NCBI GenBank assembly: GCA_029891385.1
Contig: CM057230.1
Span: forward strand, 38,659,858 to 38,723,857
DNA length: 64,000 nucleotides
Reading direction: 5' to 3'
From: Erythroxylum novogranatense
Taxonomy: Eukaryota; Streptophyta; Magnoliopsida; Malpighiales; Erythroxylaceae
In this document: piece after piece, positions 1 through 12,299 of the stretch
Layout of the letters: each line of letters opens with the position of its first letter
Numbering within the stretch: position 1 is the stretch's first letter
Translations under genes and position numbers: made by a program
Notes under the pieces: model-generated
Databases searched by the model: none
What the model was told of the DNA's origin: nothing
What the model saw: the letters and a program-made list of their open reading frames with translations, nothing else

Positions 1-703
1 TTCCGATTTCCTTCCTTCCTTTTCTATCTTCCGATTTCCTTCCTTCCTTTTCTATCTTCCGATTTCTATCTTCGCTTTTCTATCTTCCGATTTCCTTCCT
101 TCGATTTCTATCTTCCGATTTCCTTCCTTCTGCTTTTTATCTTCTCATTTCCTTCCTTCTGATTTCCTTCCTTCTGCTTTTCTATCTTCTGATTTCCTTC
201 CTTCGCTTTTCTATCTTCCGATTTCTATCTTCGCTTTTCTATCTTCCGATTTCCTTCCTTCCGATTTCTATCTTCCGATTTCCTTCCTTCGCTTTTTATC
301 TTCTCATTTCCTTCCTTCGATTTCTATCTTCCGATTTCCTTCCTTCCGATTTCTATCTTCCGATTTCCTTCCTTCGCTTTCATCTTCTTCGATTTCTTCC
401 TTCTGCTTTTCTATCTTCTGATTTCTATCTTCTGCTTTTCTATCTTCCGATTTCCTTCCTTCTGATTTCTATCTTCTGATTTCCTTCCTTCTGCTTTTTA
501 TCTTCTGATTTCCTTCCTTCTGCTTTTCTATCTTCGATTTCTATCTTCGCTTCCTTCCTTCGCTTTTCTATCTTGATTTCCTTCCTTCGCTTTTCTATCT
601 TCCGATTTCTATATTCGCTTTCCTTCCTTCGCTTTTCTATCTTCCGATTTCCTTCCTTCGCTTATCTTCGGATTTCTATCTTCTGCTTTTCTAGTAAGGA
701 TCA
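1..703. repeat. 15-bp pyrimidine minisatellite within TE-1 3' LTR
   Basis: Alternating units of about 15 bp, GATTTCCTTCCTTCT and GCTTTTCTATCTTCT, with many variants. Patches reading TTCTG alternate with patches reading TTCG or TTCCG. On the element's own strand the array is purine-rich (GAAGATAGAAATCAGAAGG-like) and lies downstream of the predicted promoter, so it would be transcribed into the leader. Confidence 0.93.
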
Positions 704-1288
704 TATCTTTTGACTCCGAACTCCAAATTTAGCAAACGATATACCCTTGGAAAACTCTAAACTCCTACTACAATCTTCATGAAGACTCATTGATCTAATT
801 CATACCCGAAGAGGGTCTAATATTGAGGCGAAGTACTGTCAAATTTTAGGAAAATTTGACAGCACATCCCCCTTAAAATGCAACTACCCAATTTTCAATT
901 CTAAGACTTCCACCTGCATAAAACTCATCATACAACCTCATATAACATGATTAAACCCTAAGGTATCTTCAAACACCATTCGAAGCAACAGCCACACTCT
1001 TAATCATCTATCATATCCAAACTATAACAATGATTCAATTGTCTTAAACATACATGGATTTCTCAAAATACATTAAAACTGAACATTTTTGCTTTCATAA
1101 TTCATTCATTCCATCTTCATCAAATCATGTCATATTCATACAATGCTTTAGTGGGCATTTCAAGCCCAATTACAAAGAAGTTTCAAAATACAATATCTTC
1201 TCAAAATGCAACTAAAGCATTGTTTTACAAAAATCATTTCAAAACAAAATCAAAAGAAAAACTTGAGTAAATGCCTTTAAGCTTGCTC

Positions 1289-1975
1289 CTGGATTCTCGC
1301 TCATTTCTCGAAAATTTTTAGGGGTGAGCTTTCGCTCGTGGGTAACACATTTATATTTATATATCAAGCAGTCCTATTAGTTATTCATACTTTTAGCAAT
1401 CTTTCAATACAATCATAATACATGCATCATGCAATGTTCATCAATACTCAAACATAATTTCTCACAATTCAAACATTCATCATTCTTGCATTTTCATGTA
1501 TTCACATATGAAACACATCAAATGGCTCGGTAAGTCCTTATTCTTGGCAACCATATAGTCTCATTTCATGAGTCTATATGTGCAAATCTTTAGGAGTCTA
1601 AAATGTTGGATCATCCTATGCCACAATCGGGCAACCGGGCGAAGGCTTCATGGTCAACGTGCACGTGACAATTCTTAGGACAATACCTTACCCACATAAC
1701 ATAGCAATCATGAATCATGCAAGGAAATTGGACTGTTCTTATCCAATTCATTGTTTCTTTGAAATCATCTTTTCATACATCGTTCATGCCTTTCATTATA
1801 TTCATTCAACAAGTTTCTTCATGACAGTTTCAATCATCATCAAGCATTTAATACACTCACATTCATCATTCCATCGCACACATTTAATACAACAACCAAG
1901 TGATCAAAGCTCATTAATGTCATGCATTTATTTACATTTGTAGCTTGTATACATAAAGATAAATATGAAACCCAC
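1289..1975 (-). other. Putative leader intron in TE-1 3' LTR
   Basis: On the minus strand, AAAG|GTGGGTTTCAT at 1976/1975 is a good 5' splice-site match. A hairpin GAGC-GAAA-GCTC (1326-1337) runs into CTCACCCC, and ATCCAG|GAGC (AG at 1290-1289) could be the acceptor. The layout matches three other LTR families here. The acceptor is uncertain: the other LTR of this element reads CCCGAG|GAAGC at the same place, and TTTTCGAG just upstream could be a damaged TTTTCAG. Splicing is inferred only. Confidence 0.35.
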
Positions 1976-2436
1976 CTTTTATCCTTGCTTAAACTTGCCT
2001 AAGGAAGTTCCTCTCCTTGTTCTTCTCCTCTTTCTTGTCTTCCTTCAAGCATAACAAGAAAATAACCCCATATCAACATAGGTTTAGAAATTGAAATACC
2101 TAAAATCTAAATCATGAAATTCATAAGAGAATCACTAGACCCATCTTATTCTTCATCTTTCTAACCAAAAACCCAAACAAAACTTAACCTTAAACCAAGA
2201 ACTTACCTTAAATCCTTAACCAACCAAGTGGTTTCTTGGTTCAAAGTGAAGCTTAGACTCTCCTCCACACTTTTCTTCTTGGACTTTCTTCAAAAACCCA
2301 CTCACTTTCATGGAAATGCCAAACCCTAACAAGCCTCTTCTTTCTCCTTTTCCTCCCTCCTTTCACGACACTCTTCTTTCCTCTCCTCCAAATTTCGCTT
2401 TCTATCTTCTTTTCCTACAAAATCACTTATCTCCTT

Positions 2437-2445
2437 CCTTATATA
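2437..2445 (-). promoter_or_regulatory. TATA box of TE-1 3' LTR
   Basis: The minus strand reads GAGTATATAAGGAAGG, a plain plant TATA motif about 355 bases inside the LTR. The same motif sits at the same place in the other three LTRs of this family. Confidence 0.6.
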
Positions 2446-2797
2446 CTCCTTTCTAAATTACTTAAGCCCAATAAGCCTAAGCCCAACTTACTTCCTTCTT
2501 CTTCTTCTTCTTCTTTTCATTTCTCCTCCTTACTTACTCAAGCCCACTAACTCTTTTCCTTCAAGCCCATTGCATTAAATTCCTCTCTTCTTTCTTACTT
2601 CATTTCGACCCAAAGCCCAATTAATACATTAATTACACCTAACTCACCTAAGTCCAACTAACATATTTAACTTCATAAATTCTTCACCTAACTCATTAAT
2701 GCTATCATATATTAATTTATGACACCTTAATTAATGCTAATCTAACTTAATCAATTTAATCTAATCATGATTAATCCTAAAAATCTTGGGGCTAACA

Positions 2798-2806
2798 TTT
2801 CTCCCC
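2798..2806 (-). other. Polypurine tract of TE-1
   Basis: The minus strand reads GGGGAGAAA directly before the LTR start TGTTAGCCCC, where plus-strand DNA synthesis is primed. It is identical to the TE-2 tract. Confidence 0.85.
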
Positions 2807-4110
2807 TTAAGAAATTTCGTCCTCGAAATTTTACCGAAGTCATCAAGAGGTGTGGATACTTCTCCTTCATTGCATCCAAAGGTTCCCACGCCGCTTCTTC
2901 AATCGCATGATTCCTCCACAGACCTCGACTAGCTTGATTGTCTTGTTCTCGAGGATCTTATCCTGCTATCCGAATTGCCACAGTCTTTCTTCATAACTCA
3001 AATCATCGCCATTGAACTTCGAGGTCTGAATGATGTGAGAAGGATCCGATCTGCACTCCTCAAGATCGAGACATGGAACACATCATGAATCTGTGATAAT
3101 TTCGACTATAATGTTAACCTATAGGCCAACGCCCAATCCTCTCCAATACTTCATACGGACCCACATACCGAGGGCTTAACTTCCCTTTCATCAATCTCAT
3201 AACTCCCTTCCATGGAGACGCTTGAGGAACACCTTGTCACCCATCGTGATATTCCATTTCTTTTCTCGTTAGCATCGGCATAGCTTTTCATTCATCTCCG
3301 GCGGCCTTAAGTCGCTGCTTGATTACCTCCACTTTCTCAATCGTCATCCGACCAACTCGTCCCACTAGCTTCCTCTCACCTTCCTCATCCCAAAGATATC
3401 GGAGTCCTGCATCTTCGCCATAAAGGGCTTCATAAGGAGCCATCTCAGATGCTCGAATGGTACTAATTGTTGTAAGCAAATTCGATCAACGGCAAATGAT
3501 CATCCCATGCTCCTCCAAGTCCATGACACATGCTCTAAGCATCCTCTAGAGTCTGGATTGTCCTCTCAGATCGACCATCCGTCGAGGATGAAACGCCGAT
3601 CGAAATTCAGCCTAGTTCCTAATGCCTCCCGCAGACTTCCCAAAATCTCGATGTGAATCGTGGATCCTCGTCGGATATTATAGAATCCGAACTCCATGCA
3701 ACCTTACCACTTCATCAATATACTTCGCTAAGACTTGCAATGAATCATTTGCTTGCTTGACCGCCGAAAATGGGCTGACTTGGTTAACCGATCAACTATA
3801 ACCCAAATGGCATCATGCTTCTTGCTAGTCCTAGGCAAACCCATCGAAAATCCATCGTGATCCTTTGCCACTTCCATTCAGAATGGACAATGGCCTTAGC
3901 ATGCTGAAGGTGCCCGTGTTCACCTTGACCGCCGACACACTAGACATCCGCCACATATTCACCACGCCCTCTTCATGCCTTTCCACCGTAAATGTTCCTT
4001 CAAATCTCGTACATTCTGGTGTCGCTGGTGCATGGAATAAGGCGATTGTGTGCCTCATCCATGATTTCATCCTTAATCGCTTTATCATTCGAATACACAA
4101 CCTGCTTCCA
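2807..4110 (-). pseudogene. TE-1 integrase and chromodomain, broken
   Basis: Stretches similar to TE-2 integrase are recognisable in several frames. The zinc-finger region lies near 4000-4100. The [11 protein letters not shown] core is seen near 3640-3680. The YEALYG motif and following residues lie at 3288-3479. The chromodomain tail runs from about 3010 to a stop at 2807-2809. One- and two-base losses shift the frame repeatedly, so no working enzyme is encoded. Integrase would insert the cDNA and the chromodomain would steer it to marked chromatin. Confidence 0.8.
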
Positions 4111-4269
4111 CTACCATTAGCCCATCATCCTTACTTGCACTTCGATCGCTACCATGTTGAATTTCATCTCTCAACTTACTTAATTTCAGATCCCGCTCCG
4201 CAACTCCTCGACCTTCTCCCTAAGGATAGGTCTCACTCAATCGAGCAATAACACCATCCGATTCATTCG

Positions 4270-5590
4270 CTTAAATCGATCTTCAACTTGGCCATCTGCT
4301 CCAACAGAGGCAAGTAAACCGATTGCACATAAGCTATGGATGACTTCTTGCTCAAAGCATCCGCCACTACATTCGCTTTGCTCGGATGATACTCTATCAT
4401 CGTGTCATAGTCCTCGAGCAACTCCAACCATCGCCTCGCTTTAAGTTCAACTCTTTCGACTCATAATGTACTTAAGACTTTTGTGGTCCGTGAAGACCCT
4501 TGTCCAACCCCATACAAGTAGTGTTCCAAATCTTTAGGGCAAAAATTACCGTTAACTCCAAGTCATGAGTCGGATAATTCAACTCATATGGCTTCAACTT
4601 CCGTGAAGCATAAGCTATCACTTTGTCATTCTCAGATCAAGACACATCCTAAACCCTTCCTCAAGCGCCACAGATAATCAGATACCCTCGGTCTCCATTG
4701 GGCAAAACCAATATCGAGCACTTGTCAACTGTTTCGAGCTCCTCAAAGCTCTTCCGACATTCCTCACCCATATGAATCGCTGATTCTTTCTTAACAGTTT
4801 AGTCATAGGGCAGCTATCATTGAAAATCCTTCTACAAATCTCCTATAATAACTCGCCAAGCCTAGGAAGCTTCTTACCTCTTTCACTGCCTTACGCCTTG
4901 CCAATTCACCCGACTTCTTCTACTTTCCTGATCAACATGAATCCTTTGCCGGAAATCACACGTCCAAGGAAAACTACTTCACGCAGCCAAAACTCACACT
5001 TATCAATTTGGCATATAGCTCCCCGCTCTCTCAATCTCTCGCAATACAACTCGAGATGTCGCTCATGCTCTCCTTCATCCTTAGAATAGACCGAATGTCA
5101 TCAATGAACACAATGACAAACCGATCTAAGAATTCATTAAACACCCTATTCATCGATCCGTGAAGGCACTGGGGCATTGGTCAATCGAAGCGGCATGACC
5201 CTAAATTCATAGTGCCCAGAACGGTCCCGAAGTCTGTCTTACTTACATCGACTTCGATTCGGAGTTGATGATATCCCGATCTTAAGTCAATCTTCAAAAG
5301 ACCTTGCCCTCAGAGTGATCAAATAAATCATCTATCCGTGGCAACGGATACTTATTCAATCGCCATCTTGTTGCCTTCTATAGTCTATGCACATCCTCCA
5401 CGCTCCATCCTTCTTCTTAACAAACAGACCGAGCTCCTCAAGGTGAAGAACTCGGCCCGATGAACCGCTTCTCCAACAATTCCTCGCAATTGCTCCTCGA
5501 GTTCTCTCAATTCAACTGGAGCCATTCTATAAGGTGGTATGGAGATTGGCGCGATTCCGGAATCAAGTCAATTTCAACTCAATTTCCTCA
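4270..5590 (-). pseudogene. TE-1 reverse transcriptase/RNase H, broken
   Basis: By collinearity with TE-2 and by residual similarity: the PYRM..VELRELEEQL region lies near 5460-5570, the FIDD-type catalytic region near 5090-5130, and the thumb and RNase H start near 4720-4900. Frequent small deletions compared with TE-2 destroy the frame, many of them where TE-2 has CAG or CTG. Boundaries are approximate. Confidence 0.75.
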
Positions 5591-6170
5591 CCCGCGGCAA
5601 CCCCGTAATTTTTTGGGAATACATCAGAAACTCCTCACAACCCGATAATCTTCTAATCGCCCACATTCACTTCAATCCACTACATGCGCCAAAAGGCCTC
5701 ACACCCTGGCTCATCATATTGTCACCTAACATAGCCAAATGATCCTCAGACCGGCAGCTTCGTCCCCTTGAAAACCACTTTTCGATCATTGCCCAGATCA
5801 AACTCTACTTCTTTCAAACTACAATCTAGCTTCGCTTTATACTTCTATGACATCCATCCCCAAAATGACATCCAACCTCAAGGTCTAGAGGTAGTAGATC
5901 TACTACCAGCCTAAAAGACCATTACATCGAGCTCACAATTTTATAGATCATACTAATCACCACCTTACCCCTAAAGGAGTACTAACAACCAGAAAATTGT
6001 CTATAACCTCGTGACACACAACATGCATATTCATACTTGCAGATACAAATGAATGGGTGGAGCCAGATCAATCAACACATAAACAGAGAGTCGAATAGCA
6101 TAGCCATACCGTCACTACTTCAAGCGGCCGCAGCTTCTTCCCCGGTCATGGCAAAGACTCGAGCTGGTGC
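5590..6170 (-). pseudogene. TE-1 aspartic protease, broken
   Basis: Collinear with the TE-2 protease at 15321-15929. The reverse strand carries the same DTGSTHSF-type region near 6040-6090 (here with changed bases) and the ILGMD-like region near 5850. The frame is interrupted. Confidence 0.7.
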
Positions 6171-7363
6171 CCGACTGCCCTTCTAGGTCTCCTCGCGGAT
6201 ATGCCTTCCTTGCAGCTCCTGAATCGCCCACACCATGATTGGCCGAGATGCCACTATTTCGCTTCTTCTTGGGGCCCGAGATCGAGACCCTTCCGCCTGA
6301 CCGCCTGGGACAACTTAATTGGTGCCCTTTGGCCACACCAAAACATGCTCCTATCTTCAGCAGACATTCCCCCTCAGGAATCTCCCACAGTGATCACACG
6401 GGATTTCTCACCGTCCATCCCGGACTTGCCAGACCGAAGCCAGACCTTTGTAGTAGCCCTAGGGTGCTTACTCTTAGTGGGGCCACTGCTACCCACACCA
6501 CTCACAGATATCGAGTTCTAATGCTCCTAGCAGTCTTTGGAGCACTCATGCCTTTTCCGAGAACGCTCTGTTCTTCCTTTTCTTAGTCACTTCACCGGAT
6601 GTTCTCAAATTTCTCACTTAAGAGCAAAGATCCACCAAATGCCGGTAATCACGGAAGTTGTGGATCACCACTTTTTCTCGGATCCCTAGGTGTAATCCAC
6701 CCTCAAATTTCCGGCATTTGTCTTCTTCAGTTGCCACGATATTGGCTGCATACCGTGATAACTGAGTGAACTTCAATTCATACTCTGCCACACTCAACTC
6801 CCTCTGAGCGAGATTCAAAAATTCCCTGGCCTTATCCTGCATGTAGACCATCGAGAAGTACTTCCTTCGAAGGCCTCTAGAATTCCTCCATGTCAAGATC
6901 GGAGGTACTTCCCGATCGCGGCATCGACTCCCACCAAGCAGCAGGCATTCCTCAGCAGAAGTCGATCGCATAATCGAGCTTCTCATCATCATTGACTTCA
7001 TCCGATTTAGGACCCTCTCGGTTCTCTTCACCATGCTTCACTTCCTGGATTAGTGGTCTCATTGAAGTCAATCGCCCATACTTTTGAGCTTATCATATCG
7101 CCCGCTTTTCTCATGGGCTGGTACTTGAGTCTGTCTTCCTTGGCCCATGGCATAAGTGAAAGCTCGGGCGAATGCCCGAAGAACTGGGATCCATAGGTTC
7201 ACTGAGGAGGAGGAGGTGGAGGCGGCTCATGTTGCACACTTGGTGCATCGAATCGAAACAGAATGGTCCTCAGATCCTCATGGAACATACGACTCATCCG
7301 CATTTCCGCGTTGCCGAGAGTCTGGCTGAGATTGAGCTCCTCGAGTTCTCTTCGAGGCTGCAT
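6170..7363 (-). pseudogene. TE-1 gag, broken
   Basis: The start ATG at 7363-7361 lies at the same distance from the primer site as in TE-2. A frame at 6618-7034 holds the conserved retrotransposon gag core (REFLNLAQRELSVAEYELKF, then KCRKFEGGLHLGIREKV). The zinc-knuckle region lies near 6330-6390 but is frameshifted. In an intact element gag forms the particle that packages the RNA. Confidence 0.82.
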
Positions 7364-7560
7364 TACTCCTTCAATTTAAAAAATCGGTGAAAATCTTTAG
7401 TTCACATAAAACAAATTCAATTCACTCATTTGAAAACAATGTTGCATGTTATGCATTTAAAACAATGCACATACTTCACATAATTCATGTAGGAAAATGC
7501 ATGCTGACTTGACCCTTAGACATCCCACTAAGGTTCCTAGGAAACCCTAAACCCGGTTTC

Positions 7561-7572
7561 GCTCTGATACCA
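7561..7572 (-). other. Primer binding site of TE-1 (initiator Met tRNA)
   Basis: The minus strand reads TGGTATCAGAGC, the classic plant complement of the initiator-Met tRNA 3' end, four bases inside the LTR end (ACA at 7579-7577). Confidence 0.95.
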
Positions 7573-8282
7573 CAGATGTCGACTCGATCCCGGAGCCCGA
7601 TCGTCTCCGGATGTGAGCCCGAGTGGAGCCCATCCCCAGACACTTGCCTTGCTGAGACCTTAAACTTGACACTCTTACTCTTACTATAGTACCATAGACG
7701 TCGGAACCTGTTTTGAGCCCAACTTTCGCTGTCCCAAACCTTGCGCTTATAATCTTGCAGGATTCTTAATTGTAACTCCACCTACGTGGCAAGCACACAC
7801 CATGTATACACTAAAATCATGGGTTGACTTATTCATATAATTTGTAGCTTTATGTCTCAAGTTCTCCCTGAGACAAGAATCACCTTAATCGGAGTGATAT
7901 ACTCAAGATACACTCCAAAAACCTAAGAGAGTTCATACCCGAAACATGCCCTCTTAACTGACCTTTCACTTGTTTTAGAACAAACTTTCTCAATTTAACT
8001 CCAATTGATACCGGATTTTATGGAGTGAAAGATATGTGTCTTATAAATCCAATGGTTCAAGCCTCACCTCATTTGGAGGTCATATGAGGGAAATATGCCC
8101 AAAACAACGGACCATGCTCACTTCCGAAATCGAATCGAAACTCTTTTGGCGCGATTGCTATAACTTTTAATCTATAGCTCCAAATATTTTCGTTCTTTCA
8201 CCATATGAAAGTAGACATCTAGATCTACAACGCTTATGAAGACAACAAAGGCTGATTCTATCTTCTACATTCTACAGCGTCC

Positions 8283-9375
8283 TATTTTTCCATCGTCTGA
8301 TTTCTATCATCTGGTTTTCTATCGTCTGATTTCTATCATCTGGTTTTCTATCTTCTGCTTTCCTTCCTTCTGCTTTTCTATCTTCTGATTTCCTTCCTTC
8401 TGATTTCTATCTTCTGATTTCCTTCCTTCTGATTTCTATCTTCTGATTTCCTTCCTTCTGATTTTTATCTTCTGATTTCCTTCCTTCTGATTTCTATCTT
8501 CTGATTTCCTTCCTTCTGCTTTTCTATCTTCTGATTTCTATCTTCTGCTTTCTTTCCTTCGCTTTATCTTCTTGATTTCCTTCCTTCGATTTCTATCTTC
8601 GATTTCCTTCCTTCGCTTTCTATCTTCTGATTTCCTTCCTTCGATTTCTATCTTCCGATTTCCTTCCTTCGCTTTCTATCTTCCGATTTCCTTCCTTCCG
8701 CTTTTCTATCTTTCGATTTCTATCTTTCGCTTTTCTATCTTCCGATTTCCTTCCTTCCGATTTCTATCTTCCGATTTCCTTCCTTCGCTTTCTATCTTCT
8801 CATTTCCTTCCTTCGATTTCTATCTTCGATTTCCTTCCTTCCTTTTCTATCTTCCGATTTCCTTCCTTCGCTTTTCTATCTTCGATTTCCTTCCTTCGAT
8901 TTCCTTCCTTCGATTTCTATCTTCCGATTTCCTTCCTTCGCTTTTATCTTCTCATTTCCTTCCTTCGATTTCTATCTTCCGATTTCCTTCCTTCGCTTTT
9001 CTATCTTCTCGATTTCCTTCCTTCGATTTCTATCTTCCGATTTCCTTCCTTCGCTTTTCTATCTTCCGATTTCCTTCCTTCGCTTTTCTATCTTCCGATT
9101 TCTATCTTCGCTTTTCTATCTTCTCGATTTCCTTCCTTCGATTTCTATCTTCCGATTTCCTTCCTTCGCTTTTATCTTTCGATTTCCTTCCTTCGCTTTT
9201 CTATCTTCGATTTCTATCTTCGCTTTCCTTCCTTCGCTTTTCTATCTTCCGATTTCCTTCCTTCTGCTTTTCTATCTTCTGATTTCTATCTTCTGCTTTC
9301 CTTCCTTCTGCTTTCTATCTTCTGATTTCCTTCCTTCTGCTTTTCTATCTTCTGATTTCTATCTTCTGCTTTTCT
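8283..9375. repeat. 15-bp pyrimidine minisatellite within TE-1 5' LTR
   Basis: Same unit family as at 1-703, about 1.1 kb. The edges read TTCTG/TTCTGC, while the centre (about 8560-9260) reads TTCG/TTCCG. A 236-codon open frame at 8572-9282 is only the translated repeat (SFLRFLSSDFLPS over and over). Confidence 0.95.
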
Positions 9376-11100
9376 AGTAAGGATCATATCTTTTGACTCC
9401 GAACTCCAAATTTAGCAAACGATATACCCTTGGAAAACTCTAAACTCCTACTACAATCTTCATGAAGACTCATTGATCTAATTCATACCCGAAGAGGGTC
9501 TAATATTGAGGCGAAGTACTGTCAAATTTTAGGAAAATTTGACAGCACATCCCCCTTAAAATGCAACTACCCAATTTTCAATTCTAAGACTTCCACCTGC
9601 ATAAAACTCATCATACAACCTCATATAACATGATTAAACCCTAAGGTATCTTCAAACACCATTCGAAGCAACAGCCACACTCTTAATCATCTATCATATC
9701 CAAACTATAACAATGATTCAATTGTCTTAAACATACATGGATTTCTCAAAATACATTAAAACTGAACATTTTTCTTTCATAATTCATTCAATCCATCTTC
9801 ATCAAATCATGTCATATTCATACAATGCTTTAGTGGGCATTTCAAGCCCAATTACAATGAAGTTTCGAATACAATATCTTCTCAAATGCAACTAAAGCAT
9901 TGTTTTACAAAAATCATTTCAAAACAAAATCAAAAGAAAACTTGAGTAAATGCCTTTAAGCTTGCTTCCTCGGGATCCCGCCATTTCGAAAATTTTTAGG
10001 GGTGAGAGCCTCTGGGTAACACATTTATATTTATATATCAAGCAGTCCTATTAGTTATTCATACTTTTAGCAATCTTTCAATACAATCATAATACATGCA
10101 TCATGCAATGTTCATCAATACTCAAACATAATTTCTCACAATTCAAACATTCATCATTCTTGCATTTTCATGTATTCACATATGAAACACATCAAATGGC
10201 TCGGTAAGTCCTTATTTTGGCAACCATATAGTCTCATTTCATGAGTCTATATGGGCAAATCTTTAGAGTCCAAAATGTTGGATCATCCTATACCACAATC
10301 GGGCAGCCGAAATAAGGCTTCATGGTCAACGGCACGTGATGCTTCTAGACAATACCTTACCCACATAACATAGCAATCATGAATCGCATAAGGAAATTGG
10401 ACTGTTCTTATCCAATTCATTGTTTCTTTGAAATCATCTTTTCATACATCGCTCATGCCTTTCATTATATTCATTCAACAAGTTTCTTCATGACAATTTC
10501 AATCATCATCAAGCATTTAATACACTCACATTCATCATTCCATCACACACATTTAATACAACAACCAAGTTGATCAAAGCTCATTAATGTCATGCATTTA
10601 TTTACATTTGTAGCTTATATACATAAAGATAAATATGAAACCCACCTTTATCCTTGCTTAAACTTGCCTAAGGAAGTTCCTCTCCTCGTTTTTCTCCTCT
10701 TCTTGTCCTCCTTCAAGCATAACAAGAAAATAACCCCATATCAACATAGGGTTTAGAAATTGAAATACCTAAAATCTAAATCATGAAATTCATAAGAGAA
10801 TCACTAGACCCATCTTATTCTTCATCTTTCTAACCAAAACCCAAACAAAAACTTAACCTTAAACCAAGAACTTACCTTAAATCCTTAACCAACCAAGTGG
10901 TTTCTGGTTCAAAGTGAAGCTTAGACTCTCCTCCACACTTTTCTTCTTCGACTTTCTTCAAAACCCACTCACTTTCATGGAAATGCCAAACCCTAACAAG
11001 CCTCTTCTTTCTCCTTTCCTCCTCCTTTCACGACACTCTTCTTTCCTCTCCTCCAAATTTCGTTTCTATCTTCTTTTCCTACAAAATCACTTATCTCCTT

Positions 11101-11109
11101 CCTTATATA
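11101..11109 (-). promoter_or_regulatory. TATA box of TE-1 5' LTR
   Basis: The minus strand reads GTATATAAGG about 355 bases inside the LTR. This is the LTR copy that would drive TE-1 transcription. Confidence 0.6.
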
Positions 11110-11463
11110 CTCCTTTCTAAATTACTTAAGCCCAATAAGCTTAAGCTCAACTTACTTCCTTCTTCTTCTTCTTCTTCTTCTTTTCATTTCTCCTCCTTAC
11201 TTACTCAAGCCCACTAACTCTTTCCTTCAAGCCCATTGCATTAAATTCTCTCTTCTTTCTTACTTCATTTGGACCCAAAGCCCAATTAATACATTAATTA
11301 CACCTAACTCACCTAAGTCCAACTAACATATTTAACTTCATAAATTCTTCACCTAACTCATTAATGCTATCATGTATTAATTTATGACACCTTAATTAAT
11401 GCTAATCTAACTTAATCAATTTAATCTAATCATGATTAATCCTAAAAAATCTTGGGGCTAACA

Positions 11464-12299
11464 CACAGTGCTCATTTTAGAATCTTCTCTGGCCAATTCT
11501 ACACTGGATAGGTCAATCTAACTAGAGGCCCTGGCTCATAGGAGGAGACTTTAATGTTAAATTGGAACTTTCAGACAAACGAGGTAAAGACCAGTCCACA
11601 AGGGTGGTGAATAAACAGTTTCAAGATTGGGTGCATTGGAGCAGACTTTATGACCTGGGTTATGTCGGATCCAAGTTTACGTGGTACCGAGGAGTGGTCC
11701 AAACCAGACTGGACTTACTTCGATGGCCTGGCTACAAGCTTATCCTCAAACAGTGAATCATCAACTTCCTTTTCTTGGATCAGATGATCGACCTATGTTG
11801 ATTCACTTACACAATCCACCTATAAGAATGTTAGCCCCCCCTAAGTTTCGATTCCAAAATGCATGGCTAACTCATCCAAATTTTGAGGACGTAGCAGAGA
11901 AGAATTGGCTACCCGAGGTGGAAACAATGAGCTAGTCTTTAGCCAAATTTTCCACATGTCTCACCAGTTGGAATAAATCAGATTTTGAAAATATTTTCTC
12001 TAAAAAAATGATTGCTAGCACGTTTGGAGGGCATTCAGTGGGCTATGGAGGTCGGCCCTTTGGATTCACATTTAGATTTGGAGGATGAGCTGAGTGGGGA
12101 TCTTCTGCAAGTCCTGTGTGAGGAGGAAATTTATTGGCACTAGAAAGCCTAGTGTGACTGGATTTCACAGGGCGATAGGAATACGAAATATTACCACACC
12201 CTCACACTGTCTCAAAGAAAGAAGCTGAAGATTGAGCGACTCCTTAACCCCTCTGGAACTCTGATTTCTGACCCAGTGAACTTGGGCCTTGTAGCCAGG
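11464..12299 (+). pseudogene. LINE ORF2 endonuclease C-terminal part and linker, broken
   Basis: Shows GGDFNV near 11538-11556, then G.KFTWYRG and TRLD near 11664-11715, the catalytic and substrate motifs of APE-type LINE endonucleases. After a frame change come DDRPMLIHL and PKFRFQNAWLTHPNF, the usual linker before reverse transcriptase. The enzyme nicks target DNA to prime reverse transcription. The piece is cut on both sides by Tekay-like insertions. Confidence 0.85.
12295..12299 (+). repeat. Target duplication CCAGG, left of TE-2
   Basis: CCAGG directly precedes the LTR start TGTTAG and recurs at 20372-20376 directly after the other LTR. The 5-bp length is normal for Ty3/gypsy integrase. 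Confidence 0.95.

Larger units (their letters stand above)
1..2797 (-). repeat. TE-1 3' LTR (partial)
   Basis: The internal edge is GGGGCTAACA (reverse of TGTTAGCCCC) at 2788-2797, directly beside the purine tract. The sequence is collinear with the 5' LTR at about 9376-11463 and then enters the 15-bp array. The distal end is beyond base 1. It is the long LTR form: it keeps the roughly 1.7-kb segment between promoter and array that TE-2 lacks. Confidence 0.92.
1..11463 (-). mobile_element. TE-1: Tekay-like Ty3/gypsy retrotransposon, minus strand, cut by window edge
   Basis: Order on the minus strand: 5' LTR (7577-11463), initiator-Met primer site, decayed gag, protease, reverse transcriptase/RNase H, integrase and chromodomain, purine tract, then a 3' LTR that runs off the left edge. 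It matches TE-2 domain by domain, and both end with the FEDE-type tail after a chromodomain, which marks a chromovirus; the long LTR and iMet primer site fit the Tekay (Del) clade. Every frame is broken by small indels. The insertion interrupts a LINE whose sequence resumes at 11464. The left target duplication is outside the window, so CACAG at 11464-11468 cannot be confirmed as the right copy. Confidence 0.9.
7577..11463 (-). repeat. TE-1 5' LTR, long form (3887 bp)
   Basis: Bounded by TGTTAGCCCC on the minus strand at 11463 and by ...GTCGACA at 7577. It holds the promoter near 11105, the putative intron donor at 10645, the hairpin region near 10001-10020, the 15-bp array (8283-9375), then about 700 bp shared with TE-2 LTRs. 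Confidence 0.95.

Noticed and set aside
7561..7572. tRNA-like match TGGTATCAGAGC (also at 13915 and 59212)
   Set aside because: Only the 12-base complement of the tRNA 3' end; no cloverleaf. These are primer binding sites.
8572..9282. 236-codon open frame on the plus strand, the longest in the window
   Set aside because: It is the 15-bp minisatellite read through (SFLRFLSSDFLPS repeats). The unit length is a multiple of three, so stops are rarely met.
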